64,000 bases of DNA from assembly GCF_020179755.1 (NCBI RefSeq), contig NZ_JAIUCY010000011.1:62001-126000 (forward strand). Reading direction: 5' to 3'. The notes under the pieces were generated by a model, which made no database searches, was not told the origin of the DNA, and saw only the letters and a list, made by a program, of their open reading frames with translations. This document shows, piece by piece, positions 29,088 to 38,142 of the stretch. Position 1 is the stretch's first letter. Each line of letters opens with the position of its first letter. This DNA comes from Herbaspirillum sp. alder98 (GTDB lineage: Bacteria; Pseudomonadota; Gammaproteobacteria; Burkholderiales; Burkholderiaceae_D). The position numbers were made by a program, and so were the translations under genes.

Positions 29088-29684
29088 ATGACAAATCCTC
29101 GCATCATCGCCCACTTTCAGGAAAGCGCCGACCTGAAGCTGAAGGCTGCCCAGGTACTGGCGCAACCGATCGAACAGGCGATTGAACTTATGTTCACGGC
29201 GCTGTCGAATGGCAACAAGATTCTTGCTTGCGGCAACGGTGGTTCGGCTGCAGACAGCCAGCACTTCGCGGCCGAACTGGTGGGACGGTTCGAACGCGAG
29301 CGGTTGCCACTGCCTGCGATTGCCCTCACTACCGACACCTCCATCCTCACCGCAGTCGGCAACGATTACAGCTACCGGGAAATCTTCTCGAAACAGGTCC
29401 AGGCCTTTGGCCAGGCGGGTGACGTCTTGCTGGCGTTTTCCACCTCGGGCAATTCGGGCAACGTCCTGGCGGCGATCGAAGTGGCACACGAGCGCGACAT
29501 GCGCGTGGTGGCCCTGACCGGCAAGACGGGCGGCGCCATCGGCAAGATCTTGACTGATGCCGATGTACACATCTGCGTGCCGCATGAACGTACCGCGCGC
29601 ATTCAGGAAGTGCATCTGGTGACCTTGCACTGCATTTGCGACGGTATCGACGTCGCGCTATTTGGAGATGATGCGCATGAATGA
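29088..29684 (+). CDS. gmhA: SIS-domain protein, phosphoheptose isomerase / DiaA-like
   Basis: 198-residue SIS-fold protein. It shows [49 protein letters not shown] and [14 protein letters not shown]. The Glu in AAEL and the His in LVTLHCIC correspond to the catalytic residues of GmhA, which converts sedoheptulose-7-phosphate to D-glycero-D-manno-heptose-7-phosphate for LPS core. Its position between yraN and the BON lipoprotein is that of E. coli diaA, whose product stimulates DnaA at oriC. With catalytic residues retained, isomerase is preferred, but the two cannot be separated from sequence alone. Confidence 0.85.
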   Translation: MTNPRIIAHFQESADLKLKAAQVLAQPIEQAIELMFTALSNGNKILACGNGGSAADSQHFAAELVGRFERERLPLPAIALTTDTSILTAVGNDYSYREIFSKQVQAFGQAGDVLLAFSTSGNSGNVLAAIEVAHERDMRVVALTGKTGGAIGKILTDADVHICVPHERTARIQEVHLVTLHCICDGIDVALFGDDAHE

Positions 29685-30336
29685 AGCACGATCGTTTTGG
29701 GTCAAGACCCGTCGCCCGCTGGCGGCGGTGGCATTGGGCGGCATGCTGGCCCTGAGCCTGCAGGGATGCTTCGCGGTATTTGCCGGCGGCGCCCTGGCGA
29801 CCACTTTCGCGGCGACCGACCGTCGCACGCTGGGCGCGCAGACCGAAGACAAGTCAATCGTGGTCAAGGGTGAAACCCGTATCCCCGAGGTGGTGGCTGC
29901 CGGTTCGCATGTCAACGTCACCGCGTTCAATCGCAAGGTGTTGCTGTCGGGCGAAGTGCCGGACGAAAACTCCAAGGCGGCTGCCGAACGCGAAGCACGC
30001 GCCCTGGGCAATGTCGAAGGCGTATTCAACGAATTGGCAGTGGGCCCGTCGTCTGGTTTCTCGGATCGCTCCAGCGATGCGCTCATCACCAGCAAGGTGC
30101 TGGCCAGCCTGGTGGACGACAAGACGCTGTATTCCAGCGCCTTCAAGATCACTACCGAACGCGGCATCGTCTACATGATGGGACGCGTGACACAACGTGA
30201 AGGCCAGCGCGCCGCCCAGATCGCCAGCGGCGTATCGAGCGTGCAAAAGGTCATCACGCTGTTCGAGTACATCTCTGAAGACGAACTGCAGAACTACCAG
30301 CGCAAGCCTGCCAGCGAAAATAAGTCGACCAGCTGA
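29677..30336 (+). CDS. BON-domain outer-membrane lipoprotein (DolP/YraP-like)
   Basis: 219 residues: signal peptide with lipobox LSLQGC, a Gly/Ala stretch, then two BON domains (residues about 55-125, [22 protein letters not shown], and 130-200, [24 protein letters not shown]). E. coli DolP (yraP) has the same architecture and genomic position and supports outer-membrane integrity and BAM function. Several in-frame ATGs exist (29668, 29671, 29677). I chose 29677 because GGAG lies nine bases upstream; it overlaps the end of gmhA by eight bases. Confidence 0.9.
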   Translation: MNEARSFWVKTRRPLAAVALGGMLALSLQGCFAVFAGGALATTFAATDRRTLGAQTEDKSIVVKGETRIPEVVAAGSHVNVTAFNRKVLLSGEVPDENSKAAAEREARALGNVEGVFNELAVGPSSGFSDRSSDALITSKVLASLVDDKTLYSSAFKITTERGIVYMMGRVTQREGQRAAQIASGVSSVQKVITLFEYISEDELQNYQRKPASENKSTS

Positions 30337-30373
30337 CGTTGTTGCGTGACTGAATCGTTTGCATGATGCAGAT

Positions 30374-30400
30374 CAAACCGCCGGCCTGTCCGGCGGTTTG
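30374..30400. terminator. hairpin after BON lipoprotein gene
   Basis: CAAACCGCCGG (30374-30384) pairs exactly with CCGGCGGTTTG (30390-30400) around a 5-base loop. The T-tract is short, so termination strength is uncertain. Confidence 0.7.
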
Positions 30401-30483
30401 CACGTCTGTGGGGTGCTCCGCACGAATCGGTGCGCGCGACTATAATGGCGCTACTCGCGCATCTGCGCCATGGGAGCAACAAC

Positions 30484-31008
<525 letters not shown>

Positions 31009-31034
31009 TCTTCCAGGTATCGCATGGTGCAAAG

Positions 31035-31070
31035 AAAAAGCCGTTCAGTCCTGCGACCGAACGGCTTTTT
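31035..31070. terminator. bidirectional terminator
   Basis: AAAAAGCCGTTC (31035-31046) pairs with GAACGGCTTTTT (31059-31070). It separates the convergent tlpA-like and DMT permease genes. Confidence 0.9.
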
Positions 31071-31073
31071 GAT

Positions 31074-31973
31074 TTATCGGGGCATGCGCCGCCGCCCCGG
31101 CAACAACACGCAAAGCGCGGCGCAGAAGATCAACGCAAATCCCGCCAGGTCGGTGAGCGCCGGGCGCTCGCCCAGCAGCAGCACCGCCCCCGTCACGCCC
31201 ACCACCGGCACCAGCAGCGTGCCCAGTGCGGCCACGCCGGCAGGCATGCGCGCCACGATCGAGAACCACAGCACGTGCGCTGCGGCCATGCCGAACAGGA
31301 TGTGATAGCCCAGCGCCAGCAGCAGCCGGGCATCGATCTCGCTCCAGGGCGGAAAATGCCGGCCGTGCTCGAACGACAACAGTCCCGTCAACGCTACCAC
31401 CGCCCCAATCAGCAGTTGCCAACCCGCCAGCGCCAGCGGTTCGGCACTCAGCCTGGCCCATTTCATGTAGACCGTGCCGGCGGCCCACGAGATGGCCGCG
31501 CCCAAGGCCAGCAGGATGCCGGGTGGCAGACCGCTGGCCATCAGCGGCCACAACAGCACCGCCAGGCCCACCGCCCCCAGCGTCAGGCCGCCGACGCGCA
31601 TCGCGTCGAGTCGTTCGCCCAGCACCAGGCGCGCCGCCAGCGTGGCCCACAGGGGCATCGAATAGGTAATGATGGCCACCCGCGAGGTGGCCGCGCCCAA
31701 CTGCGCAAACGTCAGCAGGATATTGAACAGGGCCACGTTGAGCAGACCGGCGACCACCACGTGTAGTCGCTCGCGACCACGCGGCAGTCTCATCGGTCGT
31801 CGCCGCAGCAGGCCAAGCGCGAACACCGTGCAGGCGGCCACGCCCAGCCCGGTGCTGCGCAAGGCCCAGGGCGATACGCCCGACAGCGAGATCTTGACCG
31901 CCGGCCAGTTCAGGCCCCACAGCAGGCCCAGCAATACCAGCATCACCCTGGCCGCAGCGGGCCTGGCGCTCAT
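31074..31973 (-). CDS. DMT-superfamily (EamA) permease
   Basis: 299-residue membrane protein with about ten helices in two EamA repeats (LLGLLWGLNWPAVKISLSGVSP; later LGAAISWAAGTVYMKWARL). Such carriers export or exchange metabolites, often amino acids. Start at MSARPAAARV (31973), preceded by AAGGA. It follows the MlrC-family gene by about ten bases, so it is the last gene of the liv-hyuC operon and may move a substrate or product of that pathway. Confidence 0.87.
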   Translation of the reverse strand: MSARPAAARVMLVLLGLLWGLNWPAVKISLSGVSPWALRSTGLGVAACTVFALGLLRRRPMRLPRGRERLHVVVAGLLNVALFNILLTFAQLGAATSRVAIITYSMPLWATLAARLVLGERLDAMRVGGLTLGAVGLAVLLWPLMASGLPPGILLALGAAISWAAGTVYMKWARLSAEPLALAGWQLLIGAVVALTGLLSFEHGRHFPPWSEIDARLLLALGYHILFGMAAAHVLWFSIVARMPAGVAALGTLLVPVVGVTGAVLLLGERPALTDLAGFALIFCAALCVLLPGRRRMPR

Positions 31974-31983
31974 GGTCGCATCC

Positions 31984-33471
31984 TTACCAATCCATGTCCG
32001 CATCGAGCGGATAGATCGGACGTCGCACCTTGGCAATCGGGAACAGCTTCAGGTTGGCGCTGGTGGGGCCGCCACTGTCGGAATCGCATTCGACCAGGCC
32101 GCGACTGATCGGCACGAACACCGGCCGGCAATACATGCGCGACTTCAGGATCAGAAACGACTGCTGCGCCGGGTCCAGCCCCAGGCTGGTGAATACGCCG
32201 GTGTCATAGGGCTCGACCCGCTCCTCGGTCACCACGATGCGGGCCGCGCCGATATCGAACAGCACGCTGCGGCCCATCTGTATGGTCGAACCGGTATAGA
32301 TCGGGCCGGTCACGGTAAAGCGGCCATCGCTGATGGCGGCCACGCGCCCGGTCAGCACCGGCGGCACCTTGGTGATGCCTTGCTGCGTCAGCGGCACCTT
32401 GTTGCCCACTGCCAGCGTCACCTGGGCATCGAGCCCCGCGGCGATCATCTGCGCCACCGCTTCGGGGTCGCTGATGGGGCCCACGGCAATGCCTTCCAGG
32501 CCGGCCGCCAGTGCGGCCTCCAGCACGTCCATGGTGTTGCAGGTGCCGCCCGACATCACATTGTCGCTATGGTCCAGCAGCAGCACCGGACCGGTGCCTG
32601 GTCCCCGGCTGCGTTCGCGCGCCTGGGCCAGCGATTGCGCCAGCGGCAGGCTGTCGTAGACGAAGTCGACGCGCTCTTCCCACATGCGGCGCGCAATGCG
32701 CTCGGCGACCGTATCGGCCAGCGCGGCGTCGCCATCGGCGACCACCACCACCGACATGCCGGCATCGCGAAAATCGGACAGCGGAAAACCGGCCAGCACC
32801 GACACTGCCAATATGCCCGGTTCCTGCTCGGCCTGTTGCGCCGCCTGCACCGCGCGCTGCATGGCCGAGGCCGAGGTGTTGCTGGTGAGCGTGGCCGACA
32901 GCAGCGGTATTTGCCGCCAGCCGATCACCGGATGTGCGCGCCGCGCCAGCAGATCCAGCAACAGACGGCCGGCATGTTCGCCGGTCTCGTACATGTCGAT
33001 GTGCGGGTAGGTCTTGAAGCTGACGATGATGTCGGCGTGCGCGACCATCTTCTGCGTGACGTTGCCGTGCAGGTCCAGCGCCACCGTCATCGGCGTATCG
33101 GGCGCCACCTGGCGGATGCGCTCCAGCAGCGCGCCTTCGCCGTCGTCGGCATTCTCGGCCACCATCGCGCCGTGCAGGTCGAGCATGATGGCGTCGCAGC
33201 CCTGGCCGACTGCGCGCACGATGGCGTCGCACATCAACGTATAGGCGTCAGCCGCCACCGCCGCACTGGGATTGGCCCAGGCCGCCAGCGGCGTGACGAT
33301 CTCGGCGGCGATCCCCTCGGCGATATCGAGGAAGGCGCCCATCGCAGTCAGTGCGCCTTTCTGGTTGCTGCGGGCGGCTTCGTCCCATTGCGGGTCGAAC
33401 GCCGCCAGCGGCGTCGGAATCGGCGAGAAGGTATTGGTTTCGTGGTTCATGCGGGCGATGACGATCTTCAT
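31984..33471 (-). CDS. M81-family metallopeptidase-like protein (MlrC type)
   Basis: 495-residue DUF1485/M81 protein. N-terminus MKIVIARMNHETNTFSP, then DLHGAMVAENADDGEGALL, VALDLHGNVTQKMV, FKTYPHIDMYETGEHAG and a C-terminal domain with DHSDNVMSGGTCNTM, all typical of MlrC (microcystinase C). MlrC is proposed to be a zinc enzyme acting on linearised microcystin, but most relatives sit beside amidohydrolases or ABC transporters and have unknown substrates. Its ATG overlaps the hyuC-like stop by four bases, so the two are translated together. Confidence 0.87.
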   Translation of the reverse strand: MKIVIARMNHETNTFSPIPTPLAAFDPQWDEAARSNQKGALTAMGAFLDIAEGIAAEIVTPLAAWANPSAAVAADAYTLMCDAIVRAVGQGCDAIMLDLHGAMVAENADDGEGALLERIRQVAPDTPMTVALDLHGNVTQKMVAHADIIVSFKTYPHIDMYETGEHAGRLLLDLLARRAHPVIGWRQIPLLSATLTSNTSASAMQRAVQAAQQAEQEPGILAVSVLAGFPLSDFRDAGMSVVVVADGDAALADTVAERIARRMWEERVDFVYDSLPLAQSLAQARERSRGPGTGPVLLLDHSDNVMSGGTCNTMDVLEAALAAGLEGIAVGPISDPEAVAQMIAAGLDAQVTLAVGNKVPLTQQGITKVPPVLTGRVAAISDGRFTVTGPIYTGSTIQMGRSVLFDIGAARIVVTEERVEPYDTGVFTSLGLDPAQQSFLILKSRMYCRPVFVPISRGLVECDSDSGGPTSANLKLFPIAKVRRPIYPLDADMDW

Positions 33472-34742
33472 GCGCGGCCTCCATCGACCACGCCGGCGCT
33501 GGCCAGCATCGCCTGCAGCAGCACGTTGCAGCCGGCTTCCAGATGGTCGGGCTGGGCATCTTCGATTTCGTTATGGCTCACGCCATCCTTGCAGGGCACG
33601 AAGATCATGCCGGCCGGCGCCAGGCGCGCGGCATAGATCGCATCGTGGCCGGCGCCCGAGACCACGTCCATGGTCTTGTAGCCGAGCGCCTCGGCGGCGT
33701 CGCGCACGTTGTCCACGCAGTCCGGGTGGAACGGGCAGGGCGGGAAGTACGACACCCGTTCCAGTTCGATCTTCAGGCCCGTCTTCTGGCGTGTCGCCTC
33801 GATAGTGGCGAGCAGGTCTTCGTGCATGCGGTTGAGCGTTTCGTCATTGACGTTGCGCAGATCGACCGAGAACTTCACCTGGCCCGGAATCACGTTGCGG
33901 CTGTTGGGCATCACCTGCACCTGGCCGACCGTGCCGCGACCGTAGGGCGGATAGCGATTGGCGATGGCCACCACCTCCTGCATGATGTAAGTGGAGACCT
34001 GCAGCGCGTCCTTGCGGATTTCCATCGGCGTCGGGCCTGCATGCGACTCGAAACCGGTCACCGTGCAGTCGTACCACGACAGGCCCAGCACCGCCGGCAC
34101 CACGCCGATGACGGTGTCGGCGTTTTCCAGCACCGGACCCTGCTCGATATGCGCCTCGTAGTAGGCGCCGATGGGATGGTCGCCGCATGTCTGTTCGCCG
34201 ATGTAACCGATGCGTTCCAGTTCGTCGCGCACCTTCTTGCCGTCGACATCGGTGGCGTTGTAGGCGTGCTCCAGCGTGAAGGCGCCGCAGAACACGCCCG
34301 AGCCCATCATCACCGGCACGAAGCGCGAACCTTCTTCGTTGGTCCACACCGCCACCTCGATGGGCGCCTCGGTCTGGATGTTGTGCTGGTTGAGCGTACG
34401 GATCACCTCGATGCCGGCCAGCACGCCATAGTTGCCATCGAACTTGCCGCCGGTAGGCTGGGTGTCGATGTGGGAGCCGGTCATCACCGGCGGCAGCGCA
34501 TTGTTGCGCCCGTCACGTCGCATGAAGATGTTGCCGATCTGGTCGACCACCACGCTCATGCCCTCGGCGCGGGCCCATGACGTCACCAGGTCGCGGCCCT
34601 GGCGATCGAGGTCGGTCAGCGCCAGCCGGCAGACGCCGCCCTTGGCGGTGCCGCCGATCTGGCCCAGTTCCATCAGCGAATCCCAGAGGCGCTTGCCATC
34701 GATGCGCAAGGCGGCTTGGGTCGGGGTGCTAGTTGTGTTCAT
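33468..34742 (-). CDS. M20-family N-carbamoyl-amino acid hydrolase / ureidoglycolate-allantoate amidohydrolase type amidase
   Basis: 424-residue Zn/Mn amidase. Metal ligands are in TGSHIDTQPTGGKFDGNYG (His, Asp), WTNEEGSRF (Glu), EAHIEQGP (His) and SGAGHDAIYAAR (His). An inserted dimerisation domain lies at about 215-330. The family covers L-N-carbamoylases, beta-ureidopropionases (N-carbamoyl-beta-alanine to beta-alanine, CO2 and NH3) and allantoate amidohydrolases; sequence alone does not choose. GGAG stands five bases before ATG 34742. It sits in an operon with a liv-type importer, and the nearby omega-aminotransferase makes beta-ureidopropionate an attractive candidate. Confidence 0.88.
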   Translation of the reverse strand: MNTTSTPTQAALRIDGKRLWDSLMELGQIGGTAKGGVCRLALTDLDRQGRDLVTSWARAEGMSVVVDQIGNIFMRRDGRNNALPPVMTGSHIDTQPTGGKFDGNYGVLAGIEVIRTLNQHNIQTEAPIEVAVWTNEEGSRFVPVMMGSGVFCGAFTLEHAYNATDVDGKKVRDELERIGYIGEQTCGDHPIGAYYEAHIEQGPVLENADTVIGVVPAVLGLSWYDCTVTGFESHAGPTPMEIRKDALQVSTYIMQEVVAIANRYPPYGRGTVGQVQVMPNSRNVIPGQVKFSVDLRNVNDETLNRMHEDLLATIEATRQKTGLKIELERVSYFPPCPFHPDCVDNVRDAAEALGYKTMDVVSGAGHDAIYAARLAPAGMIFVPCKDGVSHNEIEDAQPDHLEAGCNVLLQAMLASAGVVDGGRA

Positions 34743-34764
34743 GATGACTCCATTAAATGATGGT

Positions 34765-35469
34765 CTACGCGGCCAGGTTCACGCCCAGGTAGCGGTCCTT
34801 GACGCCGTCGTCGGCCAGGAATTCAGTATTGGTGCCGGTGTAGACCACGCGGCCCTGCTCGATGATGTAATGCCGGTCGGCCAGTTGGGTACAGACTTCC
34901 AGGTTCTGCTCGACCAGGATGATCGGGATGCCGGTCGCCTTGATCAGCTTGATCTGCGCCACGATCTCGTCGACGATCACCGGCGCCAGTCCTTCCACCG
35001 GTTCGTCGAGCATCAACAGGCGCGGATTGGTCATCAGCGCGCGGGCGATGGCCAGCATCTGCTGCTCGCCACCTGACAACTGGCCACCGCCATTCTTGCG
35101 GCGCTCCCTCAGGCGGGGAAAGATCTTGTACACGTCTTCCAGGCCCCAGGCCGATTCGCGGCGGGCTGCCATGGTCAGGTTTTCTTCCACCGTGAGCAGC
35201 TTGAAGATGCCGCGATGCTCCGGCACCAGGCACACGCCGCGCGCGGCGATCTTGTGCGGCGGCAGGCTGCCCACCTCCTGGCCGTCGAACACGACCCGTC
35301 CGGGGGCCGGCGGCACCACGCCCACGATGCTCTTGAGGGTGGTGGTCTTGCCGGCGCCATTGCGGCCCAGCAGGGTAATCACCTCGCCCGCATCGACCTG
35401 CAGCGACACGCCCTGCAGGATGTGGCTCTTGCCGTAGTAGCCATGGACTTCCTCGACTTGCAGGATCAT
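34765..35469 (-). CDS. liv-type ABC transporter ATP-binding protein (LivF class)
   Basis: 234-residue ATPase: Walker A GRNGAGKTTTLKS, Q-loop region ending CLVPEHRGIFKLLTVEENL, signature LSGGEQQMLAIARAL, Walker B LLMLDEPVEGLAP and the switch His in ILVEQNLE (Glu-Gln rather than His, as usual in LivF). It energises import with the LivG-class partner. It overlaps that gene by four bases. Confidence 0.93.
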   Translation of the reverse strand: MILQVEEVHGYYGKSHILQGVSLQVDAGEVITLLGRNGAGKTTTLKSIVGVVPPAPGRVVFDGQEVGSLPPHKIAARGVCLVPEHRGIFKLLTVEENLTMAARRESAWGLEDVYKIFPRLRERRKNGGGQLSGGEQQMLAIARALMTNPRLLMLDEPVEGLAPVIVDEIVAQIKLIKATGIPIILVEQNLEVCTQLADRHYIIEQGRVVYTGTNTEFLADDGVKDRYLGVNLAA

Positions 35470-36233
35470 GCGCGGCCTCCGGTGATCATGCTGCCCAGGT
35501 AGGCCCGGCGCACCCGCTCGTCGCTGCGGATCTCGTCGGGTTTGCCCTGCGCCAGTATCTGGCCCAGTTGCATCACGGTGATGCGGTCGGAGATGTCCAT
35601 CACGATATCCATGTTGTGTTCGATCAGCACCACCGTATAGTCGTCGCGCAGCCCGTGGATCAGGCGCTTCATGTCGCCGATGTCGTCGATCCCCATGCCC
35701 GAGGTCGGCTCGTCCAGGAAGATTACCTTGGGTTGTCCGGCCATCGCCATGCCGACTTCAAGGCGACGCTGCTGGCCATGCGACAGCTCCGACGACAGCC
35801 GTTGCGCCACCGCCTGCAGCGACAGCCGCTCGACCAGGCGATCGGCCAGCTCGCAGGCGGCGTGCATCTGCTCGGCGCGCTTCCACGGATTCAGCGCGGC
35901 GAAGGGACGGCATCCCTGCGCCGCCAGTCGCAGGTTTTCCCACACGCTCAGGTTGGGAAAGAGGCTGGTGACCTGGAACGAGCGCGCCAGGCCACGGCGT
36001 ACCCGGCGATGCCCCGGCAGGTGCGATACTTCCTCGCCTTCGACCTTGATGCTGCCCTCGGTGATCGGAGTGGTGCCGGTGAGGGTATGGAACAAGGTGG
36101 TCTTGCCGGCGCCGTTGGGGCCGATCACCGAATGCACGGTGCCGGGCATGATGTCGAGCGTGACGCCGTTGACCGCCGTGAATTTGCCGTAGCGCTTGGT
36201 GACCTTGTGCGCCTGGAGGATGGGGGTACTCAT
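35466..36233 (-). CDS. liv-type ABC transporter ATP-binding protein (LivG class)
   Basis: 255-residue ATPase: Walker A GPNGAGKTTLFHT, signature LSHGQQRRLEVGMAM, Walker B VIFLDEPTSGMG, switch VVLIEHNMDIVMDISDRITVM, and the C-terminal RRAYLGSMITGG of LivG-type subunits. Start at MSTPILQAHKV (36233) overlaps the permease stop by four bases. Confidence 0.93.
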   Translation of the reverse strand: MSTPILQAHKVTKRYGKFTAVNGVTLDIMPGTVHSVIGPNGAGKTTLFHTLTGTTPITEGSIKVEGEEVSHLPGHRRVRRGLARSFQVTSLFPNLSVWENLRLAAQGCRPFAALNPWKRAEQMHAACELADRLVERLSLQAVAQRLSSELSHGQQRRLEVGMAMAGQPKVIFLDEPTSGMGIDDIGDMKRLIHGLRDDYTVVLIEHNMDIVMDISDRITVMQLGQILAQGKPDEIRSDERVRRAYLGSMITGGRA

Positions 36234-37201
36234 GAATGTTTCTCCTCGGTGCGCGCGGGACGAACCATGTTGATCAACTTCACGGCCAGCCCGAACAAGC
36301 CCTTGTGCATGTACAGGCTTACCGCGATCAGCAGGAAGCCCAGCAGCATCAGCCAGCGCGGCCACAGGCTCGACAGCCAGTTGCCGGCCAGCACGTAGAA
36401 TGCTGCCCCCAGCACTGACGCGAACAGGTTGCCGGTGCCGCCGATGACGGTCATCACCAGGATCGATTCGCTGGTGTGATATTCGATGTTCGACAGCGGC
36501 GCCACGCCGGTCATCATGGCATGCAGGCCACCGGCCAGGCCGGTGACGGCGCCCGAGATGATGAACGCGGCCAGCTTCAGCAGCCGCACGTCATAGCCCA
36601 CCGCCGAGGCGCGCGCCTCGTTGTCGCGCACCGCCAGCAGGGTACGGCCCAGCACCGAATCGACGATCCGCTGCAACAGCCAGAACACCAGCACGAAGAT
36701 GATGGCCACCACCGTGTAGTACTGCCACGAGGACGTGGTCGGCAGCAGCGTCTGGCCGAACAGCGTCAGCGGCGGGCGCGCGATGTCGAGCAGGCCGTTG
36801 TCGCCGCCGGTGACATCCTTCATCGTATAGGCCAGGAAGTAGAACATCTGCGCGAAGGCCAGTGTCAGCATCACGAAGTAAGTGCCGCGCTGGCGAATCG
36901 AGAACCAGCCCACCAGCAACGCCACCACCGCACCGCCACCGGCCGACAGCGCCAGTGTCACCAGCAACGGCGCCTTCAGCTTGAGCAGCACGACCCCGGC
37001 GGTATAACTGCCCACGCCGAAGAAGATGCCCTGGCCGAACGACATCAGGCCGGTGTAGCCCAACAGCAGGTTGCAGCCCAGCGCGGCCAGCGCAAACACC
37101 AGCACTTCGGTGGCCAGGGTGCCGGAGCCGACCGTCAGCGGCAGCAGCAGCGCCACCGCCGCGGCCAGCAAGGTATAACGAAAATGAACGAAATGTTTCA
37201 T
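36230..37201 (-). CDS. liv-type ABC transporter permease (LivM class)
   Basis: 323-residue inner-membrane permease with about nine to ten helices. LivM hallmarks: LGCNLLLGYTGLMSFGQGIFFGVGSY, the EAA-like loop ...LLAVRDNEARASAVGYDVRLLKLAAFIISGAVTGLAGGLHA and IGGTGNLFASVLGA. It forms the channel with the LivH-class subunit encoded nine bases upstream. Confidence 0.93.
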   Translation of the reverse strand: MKHFVHFRYTLLAAAVALLLPLTVGSGTLATEVLVFALAALGCNLLLGYTGLMSFGQGIFFGVGSYTAGVVLLKLKAPLLVTLALSAGGGAVVALLVGWFSIRQRGTYFVMLTLAFAQMFYFLAYTMKDVTGGDNGLLDIARPPLTLFGQTLLPTTSSWQYYTVVAIIFVLVFWLLQRIVDSVLGRTLLAVRDNEARASAVGYDVRLLKLAAFIISGAVTGLAGGLHAMMTGVAPLSNIEYHTSESILVMTVIGGTGNLFASVLGAAFYVLAGNWLSSLWPRWLMLLGFLLIAVSLYMHKGLFGLAVKLINMVRPARTEEKHS

Positions 37202-37210
37202 GGGATCCCC

Positions 37211-38077
37211 TTACGCCGCGCCGGGCCGGCCGAGCAAGCCATTGGGCCGCAACAGCATGACCGCCGCCATGGCGATGTAGATCATCAGGTGCGCGCCCTC
37301 GGACCAGACGGTGCTCATCACGCTTTGCACGATACCCACCAGGATGCCGCCGATCAGCGCTCCCGAAAAACTGCCGAGCCCGCCGATGACCACCACCACG
37401 AACGCAATCCCCAGCGCTTCCACGCCCATGAACGGATCGGCGCCGCGGATCGGCGCGGCCAGTGCCCCGGCCAGGCCGGCGGTGGCCGCGCCCAGCGCAA
37501 ACACCAGGCTGAAGATGCGGTTGATGTTCAGGCCCAGCAGCGACACCATCTCGGTCGACTCGCTACCGGCGCGCACGATGGCGCCCAGCCGCGTGCCTTC
37601 CAGCACCCACCACAGCACCACCGCCAGCACGGCGGTGAAGCCGATCACGAACAAGCGGTACTTGGGATAGACGAATCCGCCCGCCATCACCACGCCCTGC
37701 AGCAGGTCGGGCGGCGACACATTGTTGCCCAGCGGGCCCCAGATCGAGATCACTGCCTCCTGCAGCACCAGCGCCAGGCCGACGGTGAAGAGAATATGGA
37801 AGTGGTGCGGCAGCGCATACACATGGCGCAGCACGAAGCGCTCGACCACATAGGCGAAGGCGCCCACCACCAGTGGCGCCACCAGCAGCGACCACCAGAA
37901 ATCGAGGCCCCAGTCGCTCATCTGGAAGCACAGGTAAGCCCCCAGCAGGAAGAATGCCCCGTGCGAGAAATTGACGAAGCGCAGCAGCCCGAACACGATC
38001 GACAGGCCGACCGCCAGCAGGAAGTAAAGCATGCCGATACCGATGCCATTGGCGATCTGCAGCAGATAGATATTCAT
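37211..38077 (-). CDS. liv-type ABC transporter permease (LivH class)
   Basis: 288-residue permease with eight or so helices: NGIGIGMLYFLLAVGLSIVFGLLRFVNFSHGAFFLLGAYL at the start and the coupling loop GLNINRIFSLVFALGAATAGLAGALAAP, then GGLGSFSGALIGGILVGI. It follows the binding-protein gene by 65 bp. Confidence 0.93.
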   Translation of the reverse strand: MNIYLLQIANGIGIGMLYFLLAVGLSIVFGLLRFVNFSHGAFFLLGAYLCFQMSDWGLDFWWSLLVAPLVVGAFAYVVERFVLRHVYALPHHFHILFTVGLALVLQEAVISIWGPLGNNVSPPDLLQGVVMAGGFVYPKYRLFVIGFTAVLAVVLWWVLEGTRLGAIVRAGSESTEMVSLLGLNINRIFSLVFALGAATAGLAGALAAPIRGADPFMGVEALGIAFVVVVIGGLGSFSGALIGGILVGIVQSVMSTVWSEGAHLMIYIAMAAVMLLRPNGLLGRPGAA

Positions 38078-38142
38078 GAAACCTCGTGACGGAAATCAAT
38101 GGGCGACACCGGCGACGACCGAGGGTCGCCGCCGCCAGGCCT

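Noticed and set aside
36476-38089. 537-codon plus-strand frame opposite the two liv-type permease genes
   Set aside because: His/Gln/Arg-rich composition typical of an antisense shadow, while the minus strand encodes clear LivH/LivM proteins.
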